This document shows, piece after piece, positions 1-9,700 of a DNA stretch of 64,000 bases. Within the stretch, counting starts at the first letter, position 1. The number at the start of each line of letters is the position of its first letter. Origin of the DNA: Azorhizobium sp943371865 (GTDB lineage Bacteria > Pseudomonadota > Alphaproteobacteria > Rhizobiales > Xanthobacteraceae); the NCBI RefSeq assembly GCF_943371865.1, contig NZ_CALRWL010000033.1, forward strand, positions 1-64,000, given 5' to 3'. The translations under genes were made by a program, and so were the position numbers. The notes beneath the pieces were generated by a model that saw nothing but the letters and a program-made list of their open reading frames with translations, was not told the DNA's origin and did no database searches.

Positions 1-111
1 CCCCCGATCGGACCCGGCGGCGATCCGCACGTTTCTCTTGCCGGATCAGGGCCATGGCGCGCCGCGCAGGTGCGCCGGCCGATCCCGTTTCCGCTGCCCG
101 GAGCAGGCCCG

Positions 112-1212
112 ATGTCGTCGTCCAGTCTCACCATTGCCGGCCTCGCCAAACGCTACGGCGCCTTCGTCGCCTTGGCGCCCACCGGCCTTGAGGTGCCTGC
201 GGGGGAGTTCCTCACCCTGCTGGGGCCGTCCGGCTCGGGCAAGACCACCTTGCTCAGCCTGATCGCTGGCCTGGCCACCCCGGACGAAGGCGAAGTGCGC
301 ATCGGCGGGCAGGATGTCACCTACCGCCCGCCCTATGAGCGCGACATCGGCATGGTGTTCCAGAACTATGCCTTGTTCCCGCACATGACCATCGTCGAGA
401 ACATCGCCTTCCCGCTGAAGATGCGCAAAGTGCGCGACGCGGAAGCGCGCAAGCGGGCCTTCGAGGCACTCGACATGGTGCGCCTGCCCCATGTGGCGGA
501 ACGCTTTCCGCGCGAACTCTCCGGCGGCCAGCAGCAGCGCATCGCGCTGGCCCGCTGCCTAGTCTATCGGCCCTCCATCATCCTCATGGATGAGCCCCTG
601 GGCGCGCTGGACAAGAAATTGCGCGAGCAGATGCAGCTGGAAATCAAGCGCATCCACCGGGAACTCGCCACCACCATCGTCTATGTGACCCACGACCAGG
701 AGGAGGCGATGACCATGTCCGATCGCATCTGCCTGATGAATGCCGGGCAGATCGAGCAATTGGGCGCCCCGTCCGACCTCTATTTCCGCCCGCGCACCGT
801 GTTCGTGGCCGATTTCCTCGGCGAATCCAATTTGCTGCCCGGCCGCGTCACCGCCCGCGACGGCGAGACGCTGGGCGTCACCCTCACCGGCGGCGCCGGC
901 TCGGGACCGGCCATTGCCTCGGGCGCCCTGCCTGCGGTGGGCACCGACGTCACCGTGATGGTCCGCCCGCAGAACATCATCGTCCGCGCGCCCGTGGCCG
1001 GCTCCGGCCGGCTGGTGGGGCGGCTCACCGATGTCATGGTCACCGGCAGCCTCACCAAGCTCTATCTGGAAGCGACCACGCCGGGCCTGCCGCAACTGGT
1101 GGCCGCCTATCCCACCCGCAGCCTCTCCGACGGACATGAGATCGGCCAGTTGCTGGAACTGGACTGGCAGCCCAGCGATGCGGTGGCCATCACCGCCGCC
1201 CCGGGGCATTGA
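112..1212 (+). CDS. Polyamine-type ABC transporter ATP-binding protein (PotA family)
   Basis: This is the cytoplasmic ATPase of a binding-protein-dependent importer, 366 residues long. Walker A (GPSGSGKTT) lies at about residues 38-46, the signature LSGGQQQ at 136-142 and Walker B ending in LMDEP at 158-162, with the H-loop in YVTHDQEEAM. The C-terminal third after about residue 235 is a TOBE-type domain, typical of the spermidine/putrescine group. The ATG at 112 is chosen because GGAG lies seven bases before it and the family fold starts there, but the frame is open back to the window edge. The gene ends 3 bases before the fused permease, so the two are co-translated. The binding protein is not in the window and probably lies just upstream. 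The substrate cannot be read from the sequence. Confidence 0.93.
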   Translation: MSSSSLTIAGLAKRYGAFVALAPTGLEVPAGEFLTLLGPSGSGKTTLLSLIAGLATPDEGEVRIGGQDVTYRPPYERDIGMVFQNYALFPHMTIVENIAFPLKMRKVRDAEARKRAFEALDMVRLPHVAERFPRELSGGQQQRIALARCLVYRPSIILMDEPLGALDKKLREQMQLEIKRIHRELATTIVYVTHDQEEAMTMSDRICLMNAGQIEQLGAPSDLYFRPRTVFVADFLGESNLLPGRVTARDGETLGVTLTGGAGSGPAIASGALPAVGTDVTVMVRPQNIIVRAPVAGSGRLVGRLTDVMVTGSLTKLYLEATTPGLPQLVAAYPTRSLSDGHEIGQLLELDWQPSDAVAITAAPGH

Positions 1213-1215
1213 GGC

Positions 1216-3012
1216 ATGGCCACGTCCGTCTCTCCCGCCCTGCCCCCGCCCTCGGCGCCGGCCCGCGCCGCCGCCCGCAAGGTGCGCCTCACCCGGCTGC
1301 TGATGGCCGCGCCTTTGGTGGTGCTGCTGGTGGCGCTGCTGGTCTATCCGGTGGGCCAGTTGCTGGCGCTCAGCGTCTATGGCGATGCCGGCTTCAATCT
1401 GGCCGCCTATCGGCAATTGTTCGCCTCGCCGCTCTATTTCAACGTGATGCTGATCACGCTGAAGATCTCCTTCTTCACCACGGTGCTGTCGGTGATCGGC
1501 GGCTATCCCATCGCCTATCTGATCTCGGTGACCAGCCGCGAGCGCAAGGCGACCTTGCTGTTCTGGGTGCTGCTGTCGTTCTGGACCAGCTTCCTGGTGC
1601 GCGCCTTTGCCTGGATCATCATCCTGGGCCGCCGCGGCGTGCTCAACCATCTCCTGATGACGCTGGGCATCACCGACGCCCCCGCCGACCTTCTGTACAA
1701 TTTCGGCAGCGTGATGGTGGGCATGGTGCATGCGCTGATGCCGCTGGCCATCCTCACCATGCTCTCCGTGATGGAGAATATCGACCGCAACCTGCCCCGC
1801 GCCGCCTCCACTTTGGGCGCACGGCCGGGCACGGCGTTCTGGAAGGTGTATTTCCCGCTCTCCCTGCCGGGGGTGGCGGCCGCCGCCATCATGGTGTTCG
1901 TCACCGCCATCGGCTTCTTCATCGTCCCGGCGCTGCTGGGCGGGCGGCGGGAGACCATGATCACCCAGCTCATCATCGACCAGGTGCAGCAGACCCTGAA
2001 CTGGGGCTTTGCCGGCGCCATCTCGGTGCTGCTGCTGCTCGTCGTCCTGGCGGTATTCGTGCTCTACGACAAGCTGCTGGGCCTGTCCTCCATGACCGGC
2101 ACCGCCACGCCGCGCGCCAGCGGCCCCAAGCCGCGTGGCCTTGGGCACAAGGTGGGCGAGGCGATCCTCACCGGCCTCGGCCATGCCAGCGACGCGCTGA
2201 TCGCCCTCATGCCCCGCACCCGCCACCGCGATGGCGCCAAGCCGCCCCGCGCCTTGGTGGCCTATGTGTGGGGCGTGCTGATCCTCATCAGCCTGCCGGC
2301 GCTGCTGATGATCCCGTTGTCGTTCGGCTCCGGCGGGCTGAACTGGCCGCCGCGCGGCTTCACCCTGCAATGGTACGAGCAGATGTGGCAGTCGCCGGTA
2401 TGGGCGCAGGCGCTGGTGCGCTCGCTGGGGGTGGGCATCGGCACCGGCGTGCTGGCCATGCTGATCGGCACGCCGGTGGCCTTCCTGCTGGTGCGCAGCG
2501 ACATGCGCGGCAAGGGCGCCATGCTGGCCTTCGTGCTCTCGCCCATCGTGGTGCCGCGCATGATCATCGCGGTCGGCCTGTTCTACATGTTCGCCCGCAT
2601 CGGCCTGGTGGGCACGGCGCTGGGGCTGATCCTCGGCCATACCGTGGTGGCGGTGCCTTATGTGGTGATGACCATGATGGCGGTGCTGCGCAATTACGAC
2701 ACCCGCCTGGATCTCGCCGCCCAGAGCCTCGGCGCCCGCCCCTTTGCCACCTTGCGCTATGTCACCTTCCCCATCCTGGGGGCGGGGATGATGTCGTCCT
2801 TCCTGTTCGCCTTTGCCACTTCGTTCGACGAGCTGACCATCGCTCTGTTCGCCTCCGGCGGCCTGAACGCCACCTTGCCCAAGCAGTTCTGGGACGAGGT
2901 GACCTTGCAGGTCTCGCCGGTGATCGCGGCGGTCTCCACCTGCCTGTTCGTGTTCATCGCGGTGCTGATCTTCATCGCCGATCGCCTGCGCCGGCGGAGC
3001 GTCATGTCATGA
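1216..3012 (+). CDS. Fused double permease of a polyamine-type ABC importer (PotB-PotC fusion)
   Basis: This is an inner-membrane permease of 598 residues with two complete permease domains in one chain. In most family members these are two proteins of about 280 residues. Domain one spans about residues 25-290 with its EAA loop near 196-222 (AASTLGARPGTAFWK). A polar linker at about 290-345 follows, and domain two spans about 346-590 with its EAA loop near 500-522 (AAQSLGARPFATL). Both EAA loops, which dock on the ATPase, are intact. The gene follows the ATPase by 3 bases. The fusion fixes domain stoichiometry at 1:1. Fused forms of this kind are known in Proteobacteria, so the architecture is uncommon but not unique. 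Confidence 0.93.
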   Translation: MATSVSPALPPPSAPARAAARKVRLTRLLMAAPLVVLLVALLVYPVGQLLALSVYGDAGFNLAAYRQLFASPLYFNVMLITLKISFFTTVLSVIGGYPIAYLISVTSRERKATLLFWVLLSFWTSFLVRAFAWIIILGRRGVLNHLLMTLGITDAPADLLYNFGSVMVGMVHALMPLAILTMLSVMENIDRNLPRAASTLGARPGTAFWKVYFPLSLPGVAAAAIMVFVTAIGFFIVPALLGGRRETMITQLIIDQVQQTLNWGFAGAISVLLLLVVLAVFVLYDKLLGLSSMTGTATPRASGPKPRGLGHKVGEAILTGLGHASDALIALMPRTRHRDGAKPPRALVAYVWGVLILISLPALLMIPLSFGSGGLNWPPRGFTLQWYEQMWQSPVWAQALVRSLGVGIGTGVLAMLIGTPVAFLLVRSDMRGKGAMLAFVLSPIVVPRMIIAVGLFYMFARIGLVGTALGLILGHTVVAVPYVVMTMMAVLRNYDTRLDLAAQSLGARPFATLRYVTFPILGAGMMSSFLFAFATSFDELTIALFASGGLNATLPKQFWDEVTLQVSPVIAAVSTCLFVFIAVLIFIADRLRRRSVMS

Positions 3013-3058
3013 CGCCCGCCGCCCCCATTCTCTTCCCCTCCACAAGGTTTCCCGTTTC

Positions 3059-3979
3059 ATGCTGAACGCGACCCAATTGCGCGGCATCCTGCCCGCCACC
3101 CCCACCCCGGTGCATGCCGACGACACCATCAACATTCCGGCCTCCAAGAAGCTGTTTTCCTGGCTGCTGCAGCAGGGTATCGACGGCATCGTCCCCCTAG
3201 GCGGCACCGGCGAATATGGTGCCCTGCCGCGCTCGGAGCGGATCAAGTTCGCCGAGCTGATGGTGGAAGCCATGGCCGGCAAGGTGCCGGTGATCGCCGG
3301 CGTGCTGGACACCGGCTATCACGACGCCCTCCAGGCCGGGCGCGAGTTCGCCAAGGCCGGCGTGGATGGACTCCTGGTGCTCACCCCCTATTACACCAAC
3401 CCCACCCAGGCCGGCGTGCGCGACTATTTCCTGCGCTATGCGGATGCCTCGCCGGTGCCGATCCTGATCTATGAGATCCCCTATCGCACCCGCATCTCGG
3501 TGCAGCCGGAGATCATGCACGAACTGTCGCGCCACGAGCGCATCATCGGCATGAAGGCCTGCAACACCGACATGTACCACTTCCTCCAGGTGGTGGCCGG
3601 CGTCGGTCCGGACTTCACGGTGCTGAGCGGCGAGGACAGCCTGATGCCGCTGCACGTGGCCGCCGGCGCCAAGGGCGGGATCGTCGTCACCGCCAATTTG
3701 TTGCCCCGCGCCTGGCGCCACATCTTCGATCTGGCCGCCGCCGGCCGCACCCAGGAGGCGCTGGCGCTGCACCGGCAGTTGATCCCGATGATGAACATGG
3801 CGTTTGCCGAGACCAATCCCGGCCCCATGAAGGCGGTGATGGATCTGATCGGCGTCGATGCCCCGCAGATGCTCGCCCCCCTGGTGCAGCCCGCACCGGA
3901 GCTGGCGGCGCGCCTGCACAAGGAGGTGGCGCGCCTGATGCCGCTGTTCGAAGGCCAGCCCGCCGCCCTCGCCTCCTGA
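3059..3979 (+). CDS. DapA-family (dihydrodipicolinate synthase/NAL superfamily) aldolase
   Basis: This 306-residue protein belongs to the class I aldolase family that includes DapA, N-acetylneuraminate lyase and several sugar-acid aldolases. The family GTGE loop is at residues 50-53, the catalytic tyrosine is Tyr138 (LIYEIPYRT) and the Schiff-base lysine is Lys166 (IIGMKACN). Length is normal. It lies 46 bases after the transporter and before an IclR regulator, so it more likely cleaves an imported 2-oxo acid than makes lysine. A second, clearly different DapA-family protein lies at 11164-12051, which also argues against a housekeeping role. The true substrate is unknown. Confidence 0.88.
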   Translation: MLNATQLRGILPATPTPVHADDTINIPASKKLFSWLLQQGIDGIVPLGGTGEYGALPRSERIKFAELMVEAMAGKVPVIAGVLDTGYHDALQAGREFAKAGVDGLLVLTPYYTNPTQAGVRDYFLRYADASPVPILIYEIPYRTRISVQPEIMHELSRHERIIGMKACNTDMYHFLQVVAGVGPDFTVLSGEDSLMPLHVAAGAKGGIVVTANLLPRAWRHIFDLAAAGRTQEALALHRQLIPMMNMAFAETNPGPMKAVMDLIGVDAPQMLAPLVQPAPELAARLHKEVARLMPLFEGQPAALAS

Positions 3980-3990
3980 TGCCCCGCGCC

Positions 3991-4014
3991 GGCCGGTGCC
4001 CTCGGGTGCCGGCC
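3991..4014. terminator. Hairpin after the DapA-family gene
   Basis: GGCCGGTGCCC (3991-4001) can pair with GGGTGCCGGCC (4004-4014) through two G-U pairs, giving a strong stem 12 bases after the aldolase stop codon. There is no T-run, so it may act as a Rho-assisted or weak terminator before the IclR gene. Confidence 0.45.
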
Positions 4015-4081
4015 GCAGCGCACAGACCGGGCGCGTCAAAGCGGATTGACGACCGCCCTGTCGAGCCCACAGAAAGAGCGC

Positions 4082-4972
4082 ATGCGCCAGCCGACCAAGA
4101 CGCCCCCCGCCCGCCAGACGCCGACGCCGGCGAAAGCCAAGGCGCGCGCCCCCGCGGCCGCGCCGGCGGAGGCGAGCGATGCCGGCACCGACAAGCGCCA
4201 ATCCTCGCTGTTCGTGGGCTCGACGGAAAAGGCGTTCCAGGTGCTGCACGCCTTCGACGGGCCGCAGCGCTTCATGACGCTCGCCGACATCGCCCGCGCC
4301 TCGGGCCTCGACCGCAGCGCGGCGCAGCGGCTGGTGCATACGCTGGAGACGCTGGGCTACATCAAGCGCGTGCCGGATACCCGCAACTACGCGCTCACCT
4401 CCAAGATCCTGCAATTCTCCTACAGCTATCTGCGCGCCAACGAACTGATCGACAAGGCGCTGCCCTATCTGATGGACATCAACCGGCGCCTGGGCGAGAC
4501 CATCAACCTCCAGGAACTGGACGGGCCGGACATCGTGTTCCTGGCCCGCTTCCCCGGCCAGCATCTGGCCCATATCGACATCGTGGTGGGCAGCCGGCTG
4601 CCGACGTTCTTCACCGCGTCCGGCACCGCCATGCTCTCGCTGATGAGCGAAGACGAGCAGCGCGCCATTCTCGCCCGCACCAATCTCACCCCGCTCACCC
4701 CCTTCACCGAGACCGATCCCGATGCCTTGCTGGCGCGGGTGCGCCAGGCCAGCGAGCGCGGCTATGCCATGACCGTCAATCAGGCGGTGATGGGCGACAT
4801 CTCCGTCGGCGCGGCCATCACCGACGAGCATGGCCGGCCGGTGGCGGCGCTGACCATTTCCGTCCCCACCAGCCGCTGGACCCCGGAACGGGCCGAGACG
4901 GAACTGGCGCAGGAAGTGCAGGTGGCGGCCACCTCCATTTCAAAGCCGAAGGCGGCCCGCCGGCAGGCTTAA
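4082..4972 (+). CDS. IclR-family transcriptional regulator
   Basis: This is a 296-residue IclR-type repressor/activator. Residues 1-40 are a Pro/Ala/Lys-rich tail. The winged helix-turn-helix follows at about 46-110 (TLADIARASGLDRSAAQRLV), then the C-terminal effector domain to about 285. The ATG at 4082 is preferred over the in-frame TTG at 4046 because GAAAGAG sits just upstream of it. The neighbouring transporter and aldolase on the same strand are its likely targets. The effector is unknown, and I saw no clear operator near this gene. The low-complexity N-terminal tail is longer than in most IclR proteins. Confidence 0.92.
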   Translation: MRQPTKTPPARQTPTPAKAKARAPAAAPAEASDAGTDKRQSSLFVGSTEKAFQVLHAFDGPQRFMTLADIARASGLDRSAAQRLVHTLETLGYIKRVPDTRNYALTSKILQFSYSYLRANELIDKALPYLMDINRRLGETINLQELDGPDIVFLARFPGQHLAHIDIVVGSRLPTFFTASGTAMLSLMSEDEQRAILARTNLTPLTPFTETDPDALLARVRQASERGYAMTVNQAVMGDISVGAAITDEHGRPVAALTISVPTSRWTPERAETELAQEVQVAATSISKPKAARRQA

Positions 4973-4990
4973 GCGACCGGGCGGCTTCAG

Positions 4991-5027
4991 GACCGTCATG
5001 GCCGGGCTTGTCCCGGCCATCCACGCC
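4991..5027. repeat. Palindromic intergenic repeat, copy 1
   Basis: The core ATGGCCGGG-CTTGT-CCCGGCCAT is a perfect stem-loop. The flanked unit reappears in reverse orientation at 5163-5199 with one difference over 33 bases. The copy sits in the 282-base gap between two convergent genes, where it could end transcription from both sides. Repeats of this look are common in alphaproteobacterial genomes. Confidence 0.75.
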
Positions 5028-5162
5028 CAGGCGTTAGCGGAACGGGCAAAGGCTGCTCCCACCCTTCCCGCATGGGTGGGAAAGGCCGCCATCTCCCGAC
5101 TTGATCCGGCGAGCCACGCGGAGCCGCTCCATCCCGCCTGAGAAGGTCGTCACCGTCGGCCC

Positions 5163-5199
5163 GGCGTGGATGGCCGGGACGAGCCCGGCCATGACGGCG
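5163..5199. repeat. Palindromic intergenic repeat, copy 2 (inverted)
   Basis: This is the reverse complement of the unit at 4991-5027, with loop CGAGC in place of the expected CAAGC. Together the two copies could form either two small hairpins or one long stem enclosing about 135 bases. The rest of the 4973-5254 gap shows no gene. Confidence 0.75.
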
Positions 5200-5254
5200 A
5201 CAAGGGCTCAAAGAACCCACAAGCGTCTGCGGAACCGAGAGGCTGAGCGCCCGC

Positions 5255-6151
5255 TCAGCCCAGGCGGGCCTTGGCCACGTGGGAGGCCGGGGGACGGCCG
5301 ATGGCGTTGGAGATGAACGCCGCCGTCTCCACCAATTGATCGAGATCGATGCCGGTGTGAATGCCCATGCCGTGCAGCATGTAGACCAGATCCTCGGTGG
5401 CCACATTGCCGCTGGCGCCCACCGCATAGGGGCAGCCGCCCAGCCCGCCCACGGAGGCATCCAGCACCGAGACGCCCAGCCCCAGGCAGGCATAGATATT
5501 GGCCAGCGCCTGGCCGTAGGTGTCGTGGAAATGCAGCGCGACTTGGCTCACCGGCACCACCGCCAGCACCGCATCCAGCATGCCGACGGCCTTGCGCGGG
5601 GTGCCGACGCCGATGGTGTCGCCGAGCGAAATCTCGTAGCAGCCCATCTCCAACAGCCGGCGGGAGACTTCCGCCACCGCCGTGCGCGGCACCTCGCCCT
5701 GATAGGGACAGCCGAGCACGCAGGACACATAGCCCCGCACCTGGATGCCGGCTTCGCTGGCCGCCGCCATCACCGGCTCGAACCGCTCCAGGCTCTCCTC
5801 GATGGTGCAGTTGATGTTCTTCTGCGAGAAGGCTTCCGAGGCGGAGGCGAACACCGCCACCTCCTTCGCGCCGCAGGCGAAGGCCGCCTCCAGGCCCTTC
5901 ATGTTCGGCACCAGCACCGGATAGGAGACCCCGTCCAGCCGGGTGATGCCGGCCAGCACATCGGCGCTGTCGGCCATCTGCGGCACCCATTTTGGCGAGA
6001 CGAAGCTGCCGGCCTCGATGGTGGCGACGCCGGCGCGGCCGAGCCGGTCGATCAGTTCGATCTTCACCGCCGCCGGCACGATGGCCGCTTCATTCTGCAG
6101 GCCGTCGCGCGGCCCCACCTCGACGATGCGCACCTGGGTCGGAAAAGCCAT
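5255..6151 (-). CDS. mvaB: Hydroxymethylglutaryl-CoA lyase
   Basis: The enzyme cleaves HMG-CoA to acetyl-CoA and acetoacetate. The 298-residue protein has the normal bacterial length. Visible landmarks are VEVGPRDGLQNE at residues 10-21 (Arg15, Asp16), the metal ligands HFHD at 207-210, and the lyase signature GLGGCPYA with active-site Cys240, followed by GASGNVATED. The ATG at 6151 starts exactly at the conserved fold, and upstream in-frame codons overlap the regulator gene. Only one base separates it from the MocR gene, so it is in an operon with that regulator. The divergent mvaA gene supplies its substrate, which places it in mevalonate degradation. A role in leucine breakdown is less likely because no leucine-pathway genes are present. 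Confidence 0.95.
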   Translation of the reverse strand: MAFPTQVRIVEVGPRDGLQNEAAIVPAAVKIELIDRLGRAGVATIEAGSFVSPKWVPQMADSADVLAGITRLDGVSYPVLVPNMKGLEAAFACGAKEVAVFASASEAFSQKNINCTIEESLERFEPVMAAASEAGIQVRGYVSCVLGCPYQGEVPRTAVAEVSRRLLEMGCYEISLGDTIGVGTPRKAVGMLDAVLAVVPVSQVALHFHDTYGQALANIYACLGLGVSVLDASVGGLGGCPYAVGASGNVATEDLVYMLHGMGIHTGIDLDQLVETAAFISNAIGRPPASHVAKARLG

Positions 6152-6152
6152 G

Positions 6153-7622
6153 TCAGGAGATCCCGTTCTTGAAAGGGGTTGAGCCATCCGGCGAACAGGA
6201 CGCAAGCGCCCGCCGGAGGAAATCGAGGAAGCGCGGATCCGCGCCATAGGCCACATTCACCCGCATCGCGCCAGGGCCTGCCCGCTCGCGACCGGGACGA
6301 AAGATCTGGCCGGGGGCCAGGAAGATGCTCTCGGCGGCGGCGGCGCGGCACAGATCCAGTTCATCCACGCCCGCGGGCAATTCCACCCACAGATAGAAAC
6401 CGGGCACCTTGCTGGCGTGGATGATGAGCCCCAGCGCGCCCATTTCCGCCAAGGCGCGCTTGTTGGCATCCTCCAGCCGGCTGCGCAGCCGGCGCAGATG
6501 GCGCAGATACTGCCCGCCCTGGATCAGCCCGAAAATGAAGCGTTCCACGAAGTCGGAGGTGGCCACCGAGGTGATCATCTTGATGTCGCTCAGCGCCGAA
6601 ATCAGCGCCGGATCCCCAGCCACGAAGCCGCTGCGCAGACTGGCGGACAAGGTCTTGGCGAAGGTGCCCACATAGAGCACCCGGTCGAGCTGATCCAGCG
6701 CCGCCAGGCGCGGCAAGGTGGCGGGTAGAATGTCCGCGAACGCATCATCCTCCACCAGCCGGAAGCCCCAGCGTTCCGCCGCCTGCAGCAGCCCGAAGGC
6801 GCAGGCGGGCGACAGCGAGCTGCCGGTGGGATTGTGGGCCAGGGACTGGGTGAAGAACAGCTTGGGCCGCCCCTGGGCCAGCTTGGCCTCCAGGTCGTTC
6901 AGGTCCGGCCCGTCCGGGCCGCGGCGGATGCCGACGATCTGCGCCTTGGCCAAGGTGAGCTTGCCGAACAAGGGATAATAGCCGGGGTCGTCCACGAACA
7001 CGATGTCGCCCGGCTCCACCAGATGGCGGATGATGAGGTCCAGGGCATGGTTGGCGCCGTGGGTGAGCAGAAGCCCATCGGGGGCCACGGTGATGGAGCG
7101 GTCCAGCAGCATCACCCGCAGCCGCTCGCGCAACGGCGCATAGCCCCGCACGCTGCCATAGCCAAAGTCCACGCTCTCGGGACCGGCCAGCTTGAATCCG
7201 GAGAAATGCCGGCTGAGTTCGGAGGCTTCCATCCAGGAGGCCGGCGGACGGCCATCGCCGGGACGCACCGCATGGTGCTGGTCCAGCTGCTCGCGCAGCA
7301 GCGACACCACATCGGCCGCCTCCACCACATGCGGGCGCTCCGCATGCTGATGGGCCAGATCCAGATGCGCCACATAATAGCCCGAGCCGGCGCGGGCCTC
7401 CAGCAGGCCCTCGGCCACCAGCCGGTCATAGGCTTCCGCCATGGTGTTCTTGGAGACCCCATGCTCCTCGGCGGCGTGGCGCACGGAGGGCAGGCGCTCG
7501 CCCAGCTTGAATGCCCCGGCCCGCAGCATGCCGCTCACATGGGCGACGATGTGATCGACGCGGGTCGGCCGCGCCGCGCGCACCTCCACCAAGTGTCCCC
7601 TCCGCTTTATTGGGACAGTCAT
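6153..7622 (-). CDS. MocR-type regulator (GntR helix-turn-helix fused to aminotransferase fold)
   Basis: This is a 489-residue regulator with a GntR winged helix at about residues 20-85 (LPSVRHAAEEHGVSKNTMAEAYDRLVAEGLL). A class I aminotransferase-like domain follows, with the PLP-binding lysine at about Lys323 (GTFAKTLSAS) and the HNPTGSS loop at 263-269. It is divergent from mvaA and in an operon with mvaB, so it most likely controls mevalonate degradation. The ATG at 7622 has no ribosome binding site. A GTG at 7589, preceded by GGAGG at nine bases, is a good alternative start and would give 478 residues. With that start, both TGTCCCCTC motifs fall in non-coding DNA. The PLP ligand suggests an amine or amino acid effector, which is odd for a mevalonate locus. 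Confidence 0.93.
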   Translation of the reverse strand: MTVPIKRRGHLVEVRAARPTRVDHIVAHVSGMLRAGAFKLGERLPSVRHAAEEHGVSKNTMAEAYDRLVAEGLLEARAGSGYYVAHLDLAHQHAERPHVVEAADVVSLLREQLDQHHAVRPGDGRPPASWMEASELSRHFSGFKLAGPESVDFGYGSVRGYAPLRERLRVMLLDRSITVAPDGLLLTHGANHALDLIIRHLVEPGDIVFVDDPGYYPLFGKLTLAKAQIVGIRRGPDGPDLNDLEAKLAQGRPKLFFTQSLAHNPTGSSLSPACAFGLLQAAERWGFRLVEDDAFADILPATLPRLAALDQLDRVLYVGTFAKTLSASLRSGFVAGDPALISALSDIKMITSVATSDFVERFIFGLIQGGQYLRHLRRLRSRLEDANKRALAEMGALGLIIHASKVPGFYLWVELPAGVDELDLCRAAAAESIFLAPGQIFRPGRERAGPGAMRVNVAYGADPRFLDFLRRALASCSPDGSTPFKNGIS

Positions 7623-7673
7623 GGGCAAATGCTGCCGAACCGTCCCTTGATTGTCCCCTCGATGCTAGGACAG
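7594..7673. promoter_or_regulatory. Repeated TGTCCCCTC sites, candidate MocR operator
   Basis: TGTCCCCTC occurs at 7594-7602 and again at 7652-7660. Each is followed by an inverted half-site: GGGACAG at 7612-7618 and GGACAG at 7668-7673. A further GTCCC lies at 7642-7646. MocR regulators are known to bind paired direct repeats, often with an inverted third site. The array lies between the regulator and mvaA and could control both. Confidence 0.55.
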
Positions 7674-7711
7674 TTTGCACACTCGTCCAATCAAGAATTC
7701 AAGAAGCGAAA

Positions 7712-9031
<1,320 letters not shown>

Positions 9032-9106
9032 CGCCGAATCGGGCGCGGACGAATCGGACACGGATGAACCTGCCCCGCCAAGGGCGAAACAGCCGCCGCG
9101 CCCCTT

Positions 9107-9154
9107 CGCGATGTGACACACGCTGTCGCATCGCGCGTCCATCGCCAATGGACG
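9107..9154. other. Two adjacent hairpins between mvaA and the transporter genes
   Basis: CGCGATGTGACA (9107-9118) pairs with TGTCGCATCGCG (9124-9135) with one G-U pair. CGTCCAT (9136-9142) pairs with ATGGACG (9148-9154). No T-run follows. They may attenuate read-through or protect the mvaA message. Confidence 0.5.
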
Positions 9155-9204
9155 TGTCTGAGACAAACGGAAAACAACACCAAAAGGGAGGATCAGGATC
9201 GACC

Positions 9205-9699
9205 GTGCAGGGAGCATCCACGCCATTTCAGGCCCCGCCAAAGGGGCCACCGTCACATGTCAAATCCCCCAACGTCCATCTCGCGGAAGTGTGGGGCGAT
9301 GTGGTCGATCGACGTCATTTGGCCGCTGCCGTGGTCATCGGCGCGGTGGTCAGCCTCGGCACCTTCCTGATCGCCGCCCGCATCTTCGCCGCCACCGTGG
9401 CGGTGCCCGACGTGGGCCGGGCCTATGCCATGCTGGTGGGCCTTCTGGGCTGCGTCCTGTCCGGCGTCATTTGCGCCAAGCTGTTCCCGCCCAAGCGAGA
9501 AGTTGTGGAAAGCGCCTCCGATCCGGCCTGGCGTCTTGCGGCGATGCAGCAGCTGGCCGGCGAGACCGGAACCATCGGCCGCATTGAGGACCTTCCGCCG
9601 CAAGTCATTGCGGAAATGAAGGAACTTGGCCTCTATGAGTTGTTCGCGTCCTATGACGCGGAGCAAAACCGGCCCCAGGCCACAGTGACGGGGGCCTGA
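9205..9699 (+). CDS. Small two-helix membrane protein, partner of the TctA-like permease
   Basis: I do not recognise the family. The 164-residue protein has two hydrophobic segments, at about residues 36-56 and 66-88, and a soluble acidic C-terminal half. GTG 9205 is chosen because AGGA (9195-9198) lies six bases upstream. It ends one base before the permease gene, so the two are coupled. In size and position it could play the TctB role (small membrane subunit) of a tripartite tricarboxylate-type transporter, although TctB usually has four helices. No binding protein (TctC) is nearby. Its place behind mvaA suggests mevalonate uptake, which is inference. Confidence 0.7.
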   Translation: MQGASTPFQAPPKGPPSHVKSPNVHLAEVWGDVVDRRHLAAAVVIGAVVSLGTFLIAARIFAATVAVPDVGRAYAMLVGLLGCVLSGVICAKLFPPKREVVESASDPAWRLAAMQQLAGETGTIGRIEDLPPQVIAEMKELGLYELFASYDAEQNRPQATVTGA

Positions 9700-9700
9700 G

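Noticed and set aside
559..2640. A 693-codon open frame on the minus strand opposite the ATPase and permease genes
   Set aside because: It is a shadow of two well-supported genes in GC-rich DNA. Its product is rich in His, Gln, Arg and Gly with no family motif.
3059..3979. Calling the DapA-family protein N-acetylneuraminate lyase because of the sialidase-like gene at 20133
   Set aside because: The two are 16 kb apart in different clusters, and no other sialic acid genes are present.
3197..4831. A 544-codon minus-strand frame opposite the DapA-like and IclR genes
   Set aside because: It spans two real genes and an intergenic hairpin, and has shadow-type composition.
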